From: Flavobacterium sharifuzzamanii
GTDB lineage: Bacteria; Bacteroidota; Bacteroidia; Flavobacteriales; Flavobacteriaceae
Length of the DNA: 64,000 nt
Direction: 5' to 3'
NCBI RefSeq assembly: GCF_003254585.1
Contig: NZ_QJGZ01000039.1
Coordinates: 434,001-498,000, forward strand
Shown here piece by piece: positions 43,881-52,347 of this stretch. Under the pieces are notes generated by a model, which saw nothing but the letters and a program-made list of their open reading frames with translations, ran no database searches and was not told the origin of the DNA. Position 1 is the stretch's first letter; each line of letters opens with the position of its first letter. Both the position numbers and the translations under genes were made by a program.

Positions 43881-44756
43881 TTAAACATTCGCATTAATCG
43901 ACATTAAATATTTTTTTGGAGTTGTTCCGAATTTCTTTTTGAAAGCTGCTATAAAATGGCTTCCCGTGCTATAACCAATCTTCAACCCTACTTCGTTTAC
44001 ATTATAAGAACCGCTGTCTAAAAGTTTTCTAGCGAAATCCATTTTGTAATCGAACAAGAAACCGTAAACCGTATCGCCGTAAATCTGTTTAAAACCCATT
44101 TTAAGTTTCTTCAAATTCAAACCAATTTCATCTGCCAATTCTTGTAATCCTGGCGGTTCAGCCATATTAGCGATTACAATTTCTTTTGCCTTTCTGATTT
44201 TTAGAACATTGTCTTCATCAATCAAAAACGGACATTGTTCTGCATTTGGATCTTCAGTTCTATTGAAATATAAACTCAACAATTCGTATCCTTTTCCTTT
44301 ATAATAAAGGTTTTTTATGGATGGATGAAGATTATAATGAAACAGCTGACTCAAAACAATCGCCATTGACGGACTGATATTTCCTTCGTTATAATACTTC
44401 TTATCCTTATTATCAGGACTTAGAAAAGTAATATAATCGGCTTCTGCAGAAAATAACGCGTGAAATTTTTTGATGGAGACAATTACTGAAATCGCCCACG
44501 AGTTTGGAGCCAGCTCTAAATTTAGCGGCAATTCTTTCTGTGGATTGTACAAAAGCAACGATTTTTCCTCTTTCAACTCTAAAGCGTAATTGCCTTGATT
44601 GAATAAAAATTTTGCATTTCCTTTTATCCCGAAGTGAAACTGTATCAGGCCTGTACCTATTATTTCGTGCTGTGCGTAGAAAGGTTCAGAACCATCATTT
44701 TGAAAACGAATCAGCGTAAAGTCGTCTTCAATTTTTATAACTTCTTGAGAACTCAT
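43881..44756 (-). CDS. AraC-family transcriptional regulator
   Basis: This 291-residue protein has two AraC helix-turn-helices in its C-terminal third: LQELADEIGLNLKKLKMGFKQIYG and NVNEVGLKIGYSTGSHFIAAFKKKFGTTPKKYL. The N-terminal 180 residues form a cupin-like ligand domain (GIKGNAKFLFNQGNYALELKE). It is divergent from hemA with 200 bp and one palindrome between, so control of hemA is likely. Some AraC regulators of this type respond to iron or siderophores; this one's ligand is unknown. Confidence 0.9.
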   Translation of the reverse strand: MSSQEVIKIEDDFTLIRFQNDGSEPFYAQHEIIGTGLIQFHFGIKGNAKFLFNQGNYALELKEEKSLLLYNPQKELPLNLELAPNSWAISVIVSIKKFHALFSAEADYITFLSPDNKDKKYYNEGNISPSMAIVLSQLFHYNLHPSIKNLYYKGKGYELLSLYFNRTEDPNAEQCPFLIDEDNVLKIRKAKEIVIANMAEPPGLQELADEIGLNLKKLKMGFKQIYGDTVYGFLFDYKMDFARKLLDSGSYNVNEVGLKIGYSTGSHFIAAFKKKFGTTPKKYLMSINANV

Positions 44757-44802
44757 AGCGATATTTTTTTGAAACGAAAATCAAAACAAACTCAAAATGT
44801 TA

Positions 44803-44819
44803 TTTAGAACGACTCTAAA
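44803..44819. promoter_or_regulatory. Candidate iron/heme operator between araC and hemA
   Basis: TTTAGAACGACTCTAAA: 6-bp perfect arms around a 5-nt centre. It lies 47 bp from the regulator's ATG and about 165 bp from hemA. Its half-sites equal those of the mntH box (TTTAGA/TCTAAA), with a longer spacer. Confidence 0.45.
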
Positions 44820-44951
44820 CTAATCACTTCAAAGGAGTTGATTTTGCTACAAAAGTAGTCCTTTTTACTCAAAAACACCTATTTAGGTTCAAAAAAACAT
44901 ACAGCGACATAAAAAGTACTTTTAGCGTTATTTTTATCGATGGTATAGTAA

Positions 44952-44959
44952 TAATTTTG
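44952..44959 (+). promoter_or_regulatory. Candidate -7 promoter element for hemA
   Basis: TAATTTTG matches TAnnTTTG, 25 bp before the hemA ATG at 44984. The -33 TTG is not clear. Confidence 0.45.
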
Positions 44960-44983
44960 TTGCACTTTTATGAAAGTGAATTT

Positions 44984-46234
44984 ATGGAAAACAATAACGT
45001 ACCGAAACACCTTTATTTTTACTCAGTTGGTCTGAGTTATAAAAAAGCTGATGCTGAGGTCAGAGGTCAATTTAGTTTGGACGCTGTTGCGAAAACGCGA
45101 TTGCTGGAACAAGCTAAAAACGAGGGAATCGAAAGTTTAATAGTTACTTCAACTTGCAACAGAACCGAAATCTACGGTTTTGCTGAACATCCATTTCAAT
45201 TAATAAAACTTATTTGCGATAATAGTAACGGATCTGTAGATGCTTTTCAAAAAGTAGGTTTCGTTTACAAAAATCAAGAAGCAATCAATCACTTATTTCG
45301 TGTAGGAACTGGTTTAGATAGTCAGATCTTAGGCGATTTTGAAATTATATCTCAAATAAAAACCAGTTTTACGCATTCAAAATCAATGGGATTAGCCAAT
45401 GCTTTTACAGAAAGACTGGTAAATGCGGTAATTCAGGCGAGCAAAAGAATCAAAACGGAAACAGAAATAAGTTCTGGTGCTACTTCGGTTTCTTTTGCAT
45501 CGGTACAATATATTTTGAAGAATGTTGAAGATATCAGCAACAAAAATATTTTACTTTTTGGAACTGGTAAAATCGGAAGAAATACGTGTGAGAATTTAGT
45601 AAAACATACTAAAAACGAGCACATCACTTTAATCAACAGAACTAAAGATAAAGCAGAGAAATTAGCAGGAAAGTTAAATCTGATTGTTAAAGATTATTCT
45701 GAATTGCATTTAGAACTTCAAAAAGCCGATGTTGTAGTTGTTGCAACAGGAGCGCAAAACCCAACGGTTGACAAAGCCATTTTGAATCTTAAAAAACCTT
45801 TATTGATTCTTGATTTATCGATTCCGAAAAACGTTCATGAAAATGTTGAGGAATTAGAAGGTGTAACTTTAATCCACATGGATTATTTGTCTCAATTGAC
45901 AGATGAAACTTTAGAAAACAGAAAATTACATATTCCGGCAGCTGAGGCAATCATCGAAGAAATCAAAGAAGAATTTGTTACTTGGATGAAAGGTCGAAAA
46001 TTTGCTCCGACAATTAATGCTTTAAAAGAGAAACTAAACGCTATTAAAGCTTCGGAATTGGATTTTCAAAGCAAAAAAATCGCCGATTTTAATGAAGAGC
46101 AAGCTGAAATCATCAGCAACAGAATCATTCAAAAAATCACTACACATTTTGCAAATCATTTAAAAGACGACGATACCATGGTCGATGAAAGCATCGAATG
46201 GATCGAAAAAGTCTTCAAAATAAAAGCATCTTAG
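44984..46234 (+). CDS. hemA: Glutamyl-tRNA reductase
   Basis: 416 residues from the ATG of MENNNVPKHLYFYSVGLSYK; a TTG nine codons upstream would add residues lying over the promoter, so the ATG is chosen. The active-site cysteine is C58 in VTSTCNRTEIYGF. The NADPH-binding loop is LLFGTGKIGRNTCENL, and the C-terminal dimerisation helix ends EWIEKVFKIK. It reduces glutamyl-tRNA to glutamate-1-semialdehyde, the first committed step of C5 tetrapyrrole synthesis. The next enzyme, HemL, is not in the window. A GxxExxY gene separates hemA from hemC. Confidence 0.95.
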   Translation: MENNNVPKHLYFYSVGLSYKKADAEVRGQFSLDAVAKTRLLEQAKNEGIESLIVTSTCNRTEIYGFAEHPFQLIKLICDNSNGSVDAFQKVGFVYKNQEAINHLFRVGTGLDSQILGDFEIISQIKTSFTHSKSMGLANAFTERLVNAVIQASKRIKTETEISSGATSVSFASVQYILKNVEDISNKNILLFGTGKIGRNTCENLVKHTKNEHITLINRTKDKAEKLAGKLNLIVKDYSELHLELQKADVVVVATGAQNPTVDKAILNLKKPLLILDLSIPKNVHENVEELEGVTLIHMDYLSQLTDETLENRKLHIPAAEAIIEEIKEEFVTWMKGRKFAPTINALKEKLNAIKASELDFQSKKIADFNEEQAEIISNRIIQKITTHFANHLKDDDTMVDESIEWIEKVFKIKAS

Positions 46235-46240
46235 TTTTTA

Positions 46241-46380
46241 ATTTAAACCATTAAGATATTAAGGAAATTAAGTCCAAGCTTTGTCAAGAGAATTAAGCCA
46301 CGCTGTAACACAAAACTTAATGATCTTAAAATTCAACACAAAAAGCTTAATTCTCTTAATGCCCTTAATGGTAAAAAACA
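46241..46380. repeat. Copy A of a hairpin repeat flanking the GxxExxY gene
   Basis: It begins atttaaaccattaagatatt (46241) and ends with a 35-bp segment (46346-46380: cttaattctcttaatgccct onward) identical to copy B at 46855-46889. The inner ends CCATTAAG and CTTAATGG are inverted, so each copy forms a large hairpin. Copy A carries about 50 extra bp. Confidence 0.8.
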
Positions 46381-46392
46381 ATAATACGTTCT

Positions 46393-46797
46393 ATGACAAA
46401 AAAAGAGGTAACGCAATTGGCTTATGAAATTACAGGTTTTGCTATAAAAGTGCACAAAGCTTTGGGACCTGGACTTTTAGAAAGTATCTATGAGAAGTGC
46501 CTCAAATATGAATTAGAACGAAACGGATATGATGTGAAACAACAATTATCTGTTAAAATTGATTATTACGATCTTGAATTTGAATCTGATTTAAGAATAG
46601 ATTTACTTGTAAATGATTGTGTCGTTGTTGAATTAAAAGCAATAGAAAATTTATTGCCAATTCACGAAGCCCAATTATTAACATACATGAAGTTATTACA
46701 AAGACCTCAAGGTTTACTAATAAATTTCAACACAACAAATATCACAAAATCAATGAAACCTCTTGTGAATGATTATTTTGCAAGATTAATAGATTAA
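46393..46797 (+). CDS. GxxExxY-family protein, PD-(D/E)xK nuclease-like
   Basis: This 134-residue protein carries the family signature G27-L-L-E-S-I-Y33. A nuclease-like core follows: D70 in LRIDLLVNDC, E80-L-K82, and HEAQLLTYMKL, the arrangement of a PD-(D/E)xK fold. Family members are widespread and of unknown role. It sits between hemA and hemC, which are normally adjacent. Hairpin copies A and B, sharing about 60 bp, bracket it, so it looks like a single-gene insertion. Confidence 0.88.
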   Translation: MTKKEVTQLAYEITGFAIKVHKALGPGLLESIYEKCLKYELERNGYDVKQQLSVKIDYYDLEFESDLRIDLLVNDCVVVELKAIENLLPIHEAQLLTYMKLLQRPQGLLINFNTTNITKSMKPLVNDYFARLID

Positions 46798-46889
46798 ATT
46801 TAAACCATTAAGATATTAAGAAAGTTAAGCTTAATTTTCTTGACAAAGCTTGGGCTTAATTCTCTTAATGCCCTTAATGGTAAAAAACA
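46798..46889. repeat. Copy B of the hairpin repeat flanking the GxxExxY gene
   Basis: 92 bp: 46798-46820 repeats atttaaaccattaagatatt and 46855-46889 repeats the 35-bp end of copy A. It contains the inverted ends CCATTAAG/CTTAATGG and stops 4 bp before the hemC ATG. Confidence 0.8.
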
Positions 46890-46893
46890 AAAC

Positions 46894-47817
46894 ATGGCTG
46901 AAAAAACAATCAGAATTGGAACGCGCGATAGCGAATTAGCACTTTGGCAAGCACACACTGTAGAGAAAAAACTAAATGATTTAGGTTATAAAACCTCTAT
47001 TGTTGCTGTAAAATCTCAAGGTGATATTATTCTGGACAAACCTCTTTATGAGTTAGGAATTACTGGAATTTTTACCAAAACGCTTGACATTGCTATGATC
47101 AATGGAGATTGTGACATTGCTGTACATTCTATGAAAGATGTTCCAACGGCTTTGCCAAAAGGAATTGTTCAGGCTGCAGTTTTACCAAGAGCCAATGTTT
47201 TGGATATTTTAGTTCATAAAGGAAATCCTGATTTTACAAATCCAAGCACAATAGCAACCGGAAGTCTGCGTCGTCAGGCACAATGGTTCAATAAATACCC
47301 AAATCACACTGTGGTTGATTTGCGTGGAAACGTAAATACGCGTATGCAAAAACTACAAGACAATAATTGGGATGGAGCTGTTTTTGCCGCTGCCGGTTTG
47401 GAGCGAATTAACTTAAAACCAGAAAACTTCATCAATCTAGATTGGATGATTCCAGCGCCGGCTCAAGGAGCAATGCTTGTGGTGGCAATGGAAAACGACA
47501 ATTATACTTTGGATGCACTTTCGCAGTTAAATGATATCGAAACGGAAATTTGCACCTATATTGAACGTCAGTTTTTAAGAACGCTTGAAGGTGGATGTAC
47601 TGCCCCAATTGGAGCTTTGGTCACTTATAATGAAGACGAGGACACTTTACATTTTCAAGGTGTTTTGCTTTCTATTGATGGAAAACAAAAACTGGAAATT
47701 GACAAAACCGTGGATATTTCTGAGTGGAAAAAGTTAGGTTTTAACTCTGCTCAAGAGATTTTGAATAATGGAGGAACGGAATTAATGCAGAAAATCAAAG
47801 AATCTCTAAAGAAATAA
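46894..47817 (+). CDS. hemC: Hydroxymethylbilane synthase (porphobilinogen deaminase)
   Basis: 307 residues from MAEKTIRIGTRDSELALWQ; the frame extends 18 codons upstream into repeat copy B, which is not coding. The dipyrromethane-cofactor cysteine is in LEGGCTAPIGA (about residue 236). Arginine motifs for substrate carboxylates appear in GSLRRQAQW and DLRGNVNTRMQKL. It polymerises four porphobilinogens into hydroxymethylbilane. Its stop overlaps the hemD start by one base. Confidence 0.96.
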   Translation: MAEKTIRIGTRDSELALWQAHTVEKKLNDLGYKTSIVAVKSQGDIILDKPLYELGITGIFTKTLDIAMINGDCDIAVHSMKDVPTALPKGIVQAAVLPRANVLDILVHKGNPDFTNPSTIATGSLRRQAQWFNKYPNHTVVDLRGNVNTRMQKLQDNNWDGAVFAAAGLERINLKPENFINLDWMIPAPAQGAMLVVAMENDNYTLDALSQLNDIETEICTYIERQFLRTLEGGCTAPIGALVTYNEDEDTLHFQGVLLSIDGKQKLEIDKTVDISEWKKLGFNSAQEILNNGGTELMQKIKESLKK

Positions 47818-48482
47818 TGGCAAAATCAGTTCAAATATTATCTACTAAAATATTATCTCCTTTTCATAAGCAAGAACTAATGAAATATGGCGTTGAATTA
47901 CTTGAAGCCGATTTTATTAAAACCGAAAACAAACCTTTCGAATTAAAAGACCTCAACGAAAGTCTGATTTTTACAAGCCAAAATGCTGTTCACAGTGTTT
48001 TATCTCATCCTAATTCAGAGCAGTTAAAAAAGAAAAACGTCTATTGCGTTGGCCTTAAGACCAAAACGCTTTTAAGCGATAATGGTTTTAATGTTGTGGC
48101 TTACACAGGTTACGCTGCTGATTTGGCTGAAATTATCACTTTGATTTATGGAAATGAAAGTTATACTTTTTTCAGCGGAAATTTGAGAAGAGATACTTTG
48201 CCAGATGCTTTAAAAGAAAACGGAATTAAATTCAATGAAATTCAGGTTTACGAAACTACATTACAACCTCAGAAAATAAAAGCAAATCCAGAAGCTATTT
48301 TATTTTTTAGTCCGTCTGGAGTTAAAAGTTATCTGAAACACAATGCCATAAATAAACAAATCTGCTTTTGCATTGGCGATACAACCGCAGAAGCTTTATC
48401 AAAAATCACAAAAAACATCATCATCGCAGATCAGCCAACAATTGAAGACGTGATCGAAGATGTAATTCACGAATACAAATAA
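47817..48482 (+). CDS. hemD: Uroporphyrinogen-III synthase
   Basis: This 221-residue protein belongs to a highly divergent family. Recognisable points are the start VQILSTKILSP, IFTSQNAVHSVLSH in the first domain, and ILFFSPSGVKSYL and CIGDTTAEALSKI in the second domain. It inverts ring D of hydroxymethylbilane and closes uroporphyrinogen III. Translation is coupled to hemC (TAATG). The junction to hemE holds ctttg words (48486-48519). Confidence 0.9.
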   Translation: MAKSVQILSTKILSPFHKQELMKYGVELLEADFIKTENKPFELKDLNESLIFTSQNAVHSVLSHPNSEQLKKKNVYCVGLKTKTLLSDNGFNVVAYTGYAADLAEIITLIYGNESYTFFSGNLRRDTLPDALKENGIKFNEIQVYETTLQPQKIKANPEAILFFSPSGVKSYLKHNAINKQICFCIGDTTAEALSKITKNIIIADQPTIEDVIEDVIHEYK

Positions 48483-48534
48483 AAAACTTTGCAACTTTGT
48501 CACTTTGCGACTTTGCATCTAAAATAAAAAAACA

Positions 48535-49560
48535 ATGTTAAAAAACGACCTATTTTTAAGAGCATTAAAAGGAGAAACAGTTCAGCGCCCACCAGTATGG
48601 ATGATGCGTCAAGCAGGAAGATATTTACCAGAATTTAGAGAACTTCGTGATAAATATGATTTTTTTACTCGTTGTGAAACTCCAGAATTAGCTGCCGAAA
48701 TTACAGTTCAGCCAATTCGTAGAATTGCTCCAGATGCTGCAATTTTATTCTCAGATATTTTGGTAGTTCCTCGTGCTATGGGAATTCACGTAGAATTAAA
48801 AGACAATTTGGGTCCGATTATTCCAAATCCGATTCGTTCTTTGGCAGATGTTCACAAAGTTTACGTTCCAGATGTAAATGAAACTTTAGGTTACGTTTTT
48901 GATGCTGTAAAATTGACTAAAGAAATGCTGAATGACGAAGTGCCTTTAATTGGTTTCGCTGGTTCGCCTTGGACAATTTTCTGTTATGCTGTTGAAGGAA
49001 AAGGTTCTAAAAGTTTTGATACAGCAAAAGGATTCTGTTTTTCAAACCCAGCTGCAGCGCACACATTATTGCAAAAAATCACCGATACCACTATTTTATA
49101 TTTAAAAGAAAAAGTAAAATCGGGAGTAAATGCTGTTCAGATTTTTGATTCTTGGGGCGGAATGCTTTCTCCAGTTGATTATCAGGAATTTTCGTGGAAA
49201 TACATTAACCAAATTGTTGACGCTTTAGCAGATATTACACCTGTTATTGTTTTCGGAAAAGGGTGTTGGTTTGCTCTTGGTGAAATGGGTAAAAGTAAAG
49301 CTTCTGCATTAGGAGTTGACTGGACTTGTTCGGCTAGAAATGCTCGTTATTTGTCTGGAGGAAATATTACTTTACAAGGAAATTTTGATCCGTCAAGATT
49401 GCTTTCTCCAATTCCGACTATCAAGAAAATGGTTCACGAAATGATCGACGAGTTCGGAAAAGATAAATATATTGTAAATTTAGGTCACGGAATTTTACCA
49501 AATATCCCTGTTGATCACGCAAAAGCGTTTATTGATGCTGTGAAGGAATACGGGAATTAG
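48535..49560 (+). CDS. hemE: Uroporphyrinogen decarboxylase
   Basis: This 341-residue protein shows the N-terminal signature [21 protein letters not shown] (about 19-39). The second signature is [19 protein letters not shown], with the catalytic Asp in the [14 protein letters not shown] block. It removes four carboxyl groups to give coproporphyrinogen III, in the cytoplasm. It is followed by a perfect 16-bp inverted repeat (49571), then two non-heme genes and hemF on the same strand. Confidence 0.96.
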   Translation: MLKNDLFLRALKGETVQRPPVWMMRQAGRYLPEFRELRDKYDFFTRCETPELAAEITVQPIRRIAPDAAILFSDILVVPRAMGIHVELKDNLGPIIPNPIRSLADVHKVYVPDVNETLGYVFDAVKLTKEMLNDEVPLIGFAGSPWTIFCYAVEGKGSKSFDTAKGFCFSNPAAAHTLLQKITDTTILYLKEKVKSGVNAVQIFDSWGGMLSPVDYQEFSWKYINQIVDALADITPVIVFGKGCWFALGEMGKSKASALGVDWTCSARNARYLSGGNITLQGNFDPSRLLSPIPTIKKMVHEMIDEFGKDKYIVNLGHGILPNIPVDHAKAFIDAVKEYGN

Positions 49561-49570
49561 TAAGTTGATA

Positions 49571-49616
49571 GTTTATGGTTGATAGTTGTTGGATATAAAT
49601 ACTATCAACCATAAAC
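49571..49616. repeat. 16-bp perfect inverted repeat between hemE and 49638 gene
   Basis: Arms gtttatggttgatagt and actatcaaccataaac have a 14-nt loop; flanking gttgat/caacaac words extend the element to 49564-49630. There is no U-tract on either strand, so termination is doubtful. Confidence 0.7.
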
Positions 49617-49637
49617 CAACAACCAACAACTTAAAAA

Positions 49638-50015
49638 ATGCTCAACAAAGGTTTACGCGATGAAGAAAAAATTAGAATCGATAACGTTCTCAAAACGTTA
49701 CGAACTCTTGTTTTTGTACCTTATCCTCTGAGTCACTTGCAAGTAACTGATATTGAAAATCAGCTGAAAGAATTTGCTTTAAACATTGAAACCTTAATCG
49801 ATTATTCGAATGAAGATTTAATTACATTATTAATGCGTCTTCATTTTGATTGGGAACAATTAGAACAATTTGCCGATATTTTAATAGAGTTTTCTAAAGC
49901 TGAAAATTATAATTTTGAAAATAAGGCTTTGGCTATTTACCAATATGTTCAAGCCGAAAGCAAAGTTTTTTCTTTTGGAATTAATACTAAAATCTCCTCT
50001 TTAAAAAACAAATAA
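49638..50015 (+). CDS. Hypothetical protein between hemE and hemF
   Basis: This 125-residue cytoplasmic-looking protein is unrecognised. It is mostly helical and acidic (DEEKIRIDNVLKTLRTLVFV; DNEDLITLLMRLHFDWEQLEQFADILIEF). There is no cysteine or membrane segment. It is 1 bp from the GNAT gene, whose end overlaps hemF, so all three are tightly coupled. A role in heme synthesis is suggested only by position. Confidence 0.65.
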   Translation: MLNKGLRDEEKIRIDNVLKTLRTLVFVPYPLSHLQVTDIENQLKEFALNIETLIDYSNEDLITLLMRLHFDWEQLEQFADILIEFSKAENYNFENKALAIYQYVQAESKVFSFGINTKISSLKNK

Positions 50016-50016
50016 A

Positions 50017-50562
50017 ATGAGTTTTACAGATTGGAAAACAGACCGAATCGATGCTATTCTTCCCGAAGAATTCTACAAACTGATTGATAAAAATAAAACT
50101 CACATTGGAAAAACATTTCCTGTTACTCTTGCCAATTCAGATTCTTTAGAAAAAGCTAAGCATTTTATATCGCTAAACATCGATAAAGAGAGAAACAAAG
50201 AAGGTTTTCATTTTTATGCTCGAGATATTAAAACCACCAATTTGATTGGTTATTTATGTGTAAAAACGATCGATTATCGCATTTCAAAATGTGAATTCGG
50301 ATATTTTGTAGACGAAGATTACCAAGGAAAAGGAATTACGTCTAAAATGGTTTCAGATGCGCTGGATTTTTGTTTCAACGAATTAATGATGAACAAGGTT
50401 TTTATCTGCACATCTGAAATTAATGTCGCAAGTCAGCGAATAGCATTAAAACATAATTTTAAACAAGAAGGAATTTTAAGAGACGAATTTCGAAACGGTG
50501 ATGGCGAATTACAAAACACTGTTTACTTCGGACTTCTTAAATCAGAATACATTAAACCATGA
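50017..50562 (+). CDS. GNAT-family N-acetyltransferase (RimJ/RimL-like)
   Basis: This 181-residue protein has the acetyl-CoA pyrophosphate loop at DEDYQGKGITSKMVSDALDF (about 108-127). The RimJ/RimL-like end is NVASQRIALKHNFKQEGILRDEFRNGDGELQNTVYFGLL. It acetylates an amine, often a protein N-terminus or an amino acid; the substrate is unknown. It overlaps hemF by 4 bp (ATGA), so it is in the heme operon. Confidence 0.9.
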   Translation: MSFTDWKTDRIDAILPEEFYKLIDKNKTHIGKTFPVTLANSDSLEKAKHFISLNIDKERNKEGFHFYARDIKTTNLIGYLCVKTIDYRISKCEFGYFVDEDYQGKGITSKMVSDALDFCFNELMMNKVFICTSEINVASQRIALKHNFKQEGILRDEFRNGDGELQNTVYFGLLKSEYIKP

Positions 50563-51464
50563 AAGACAAATTTTACGCATACATACAAAATTTACAAGAC
50601 CAGATCTGCGCTGGATTGGAAGCGGTTGACGGAACTGTAAAATTCCGCGAAGACTTATGGAAACGTCCAGAAGGCGGTGGCGGAAGAACACGTGTTATTG
50701 AAAACGGAGCTGTTTTCGAAAAAGGCGGTGTCAACATTTCAGCCGTTCACGGAAAACTTCCAGAAACGATGCAAAAAATGTTTGGCGTTGGCGAAGCCGA
50801 TTTCTTTGCCTGCGGCTTGAGTTTGGTGATTCACCCGAAAAGCCCGATGGTTCCTACTGTGCACGCCAATTGGCGATATTTTGAAATGTATGATGAAAAC
50901 GGAAATGTAATCGAACAATGGTTTGGTGGCGGACAAGATTTAACGCCTTATTATTTGTTTGAAGAAGATGCAATTCACTTTCATCAAACGTGCAAAACAG
51001 CTTGTGATAAACATAATCCAGAGTTTTATCCAAAATATAAAAAACAGTGCGATTCGTATTTCTGGAACGCACATAGAAATGAAGCTCGTGGACTTGGCGG
51101 TTTATTCTTTGATTATTGCAAAGCAAATGAACAAATGTCAATGGAAAATTGGTATGATTTTGTAACCGAAGTAGGGAATAGTTTCCTTCAAGCTTATGTG
51201 CCAATTGTAGAAAAAAGAAAGGTTTTAGAATATACTCCAGAGAACAGAACCTGGCAGGAAATTCGTCGGGGGCGTTATGTTGAATTCAATTTGGTTCATG
51301 ACAAAGGCACTTTATTCGGTTTAAAAACCAACGGAAGAATCGAAAGTATTTTAATGAGTTTGCCTCCGCACGTGCAATGGGTTTACGATCATCATCCAGA
51401 AGCAGGAAGCGAAGAGGAGAAATTGATCAATGTATTAGCAAATCCTCGTGAGTGGATTTCTTAA
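50559..51464 (+). CDS. hemF: Oxygen-dependent coproporphyrinogen-III oxidase
   Basis: This 301-residue protein is full length. Signatures: RPEGGGGRTRVIENGAVFEKGGVN, PTVHANWRYFE, and GGGQDLTPYYLFEEDAIHFH; the C-terminal FNLVHDKGTLFGLKTNGRIESILMSLP is also conserved. It converts coproporphyrinogen III to protoporphyrinogen IX with oxygen. With HemJ this gives an oxygen-dependent late pathway. It is the last gene of the hemA-to-hemF block; a REP palindrome that can act as terminator follows. Confidence 0.96.
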   Translation: MKDKFYAYIQNLQDQICAGLEAVDGTVKFREDLWKRPEGGGGRTRVIENGAVFEKGGVNISAVHGKLPETMQKMFGVGEADFFACGLSLVIHPKSPMVPTVHANWRYFEMYDENGNVIEQWFGGGQDLTPYYLFEEDAIHFHQTCKTACDKHNPEFYPKYKKQCDSYFWNAHRNEARGLGGLFFDYCKANEQMSMENWYDFVTEVGNSFLQAYVPIVEKRKVLEYTPENRTWQEIRRGRYVEFNLVHDKGTLFGLKTNGRIESILMSLPPHVQWVYDHHPEAGSEEEKLINVLANPREWIS

Positions 51465-51491
51465 TCTAAAAATTTATTTAATTTGATAATT

Positions 51492-51806
51492 ATATGTCGC
51501 CCCTCTGGGGCTTCTTTTTTTGTTGTCGATTCAATTTCTATAAATATTTTGCTCCGCTGGAGCATTTTTTTGTTCAACTAGCCCCAAAGGGGCGACATAT
51601 TTATAGAACCCAAATAATAGCTCTACCAAGAAGCTTCGGAGAAGCAAAATATTTATAGATCAATTTACATCTCCTAGTATAAAGCCCCAGAAGGGTGACA
51701 TATTTATAGAACCCAAATAATAACTCTACCAAGAAGCTTCGGAGAAGCAAAATATTTACAGATCAATTTACATCTCCTAGTATAAAGCCCCAGAGGGGCG
51801 ACATAT
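51492..51806. repeat. REP/BIME-like array upstream of the second RAYT gene
   Basis: Two palindrome types alternate. Type A is tgtcgCCCCTnnGGGG-like (51496-51511, 51580-51598, 51683-51700, 51787-51804, both orientations). Type B is ttttGCTCCGCTGGAGCa-like or GCTTCGGAGAAGC (51548-51563, 51633-51645, 51736-51748). A tandem repeat of about 104 bp starts at about 51598 and 51701. It holds all of the 51465-51885 gap, and no gene is supportable there. Confidence 0.82.
51499..51521 (+). terminator. Type A palindrome acting as a likely terminator for hemF
   Basis: GCCCC-TCT-GGGGC is followed by a T-rich run, 35 bp past the hemF stop. A second GC-hairpin with T7 follows at 51551-51570. Confidence 0.6.
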
Positions 51807-51885
51807 TTATTTAATAAAAAAGAATACTTATCCTACAAATTAAAATTATTAATTAGCTTTACTGACTATAATTTTATTTAAAAAC

Positions 51886-52344
51886 ATGGCTAATACTTAT
51901 TCTCAATTATACGTTCAAATCGTTTTTGCTGTAAAAGGAAGAGAAAACTTAATTTCCAAAAAATGGAAAGATGAGATTTATAAATACATTACAGGAATTA
52001 TTACCAATCAGAAACAAAAATTGATTGCAATAAACGGAATGCCAGATCATATTCATATCTTAGTTGGAATAAAACCAAATGTTTCAATATCGGATTTGGT
52101 ACGAGACATTAAATCAAGTTCATCCAAATTCATAAATGAACAAAAATGGATAAACGGAAAATTCGAATGGCAAACAGGCTTTGGTGCTTTTTCATACAGC
52201 CATTCTCAATTAACACCTGTTATAAAGTACATTGAAAATCAAGAAGAACATCATAAAACCAAAACATTCAAAGAAGAATATATTGCATTTCTAAAATTAT
52301 TCAACATTGATTCTAAAAATGAATATCTGTTTGATGATGTTTAA
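51886..52344 (+). CDS. rayT: REP-associated tyrosine transposase (RAYT), second family
   Basis: This 152-residue Y1/HUH protein has H55-I-H57 (GMPDHIHILV) and the catalytic Y115 in YIENQEEHH, the same positions as in the 16394 transposase. Overall the two differ clearly (different N-termini and linkers), and each adjoins a different palindrome family. The palindromes lie on both sides of this gene (51492-51806 and 52348-52420). The family processes single-stranded REP DNA; no inverted terminal repeats or target duplications are seen. Confidence 0.9.
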   Translation: MANTYSQLYVQIVFAVKGRENLISKKWKDEIYKYITGIITNQKQKLIAINGMPDHIHILVGIKPNVSISDLVRDIKSSSSKFINEQKWINGKFEWQTGFGAFSYSHSQLTPVIKYIENQEEHHKTKTFKEEYIAFLKLFNIDSKNEYLFDDV

Positions 52345-52347
52345 TTT

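Noticed and set aside
44957..44983. Upstream TTG start for hemA
   Set aside because: It begins inside the -7 element; the ATG at 44984 gives the normal N-terminus.
46840..46893. Upstream start for hemC
   Set aside because: It lies in repeat copy B and encodes a low-complexity extension; family start MAEKTIRIGTRD begins at 46894.
51598..51806. Tandem repeat that could suggest a CRISPR array
   Set aside because: Only two units of about 104 bp, with no unique spacers of constant length and no cas genes. The content is palindromes shared with the RAYT flanks.
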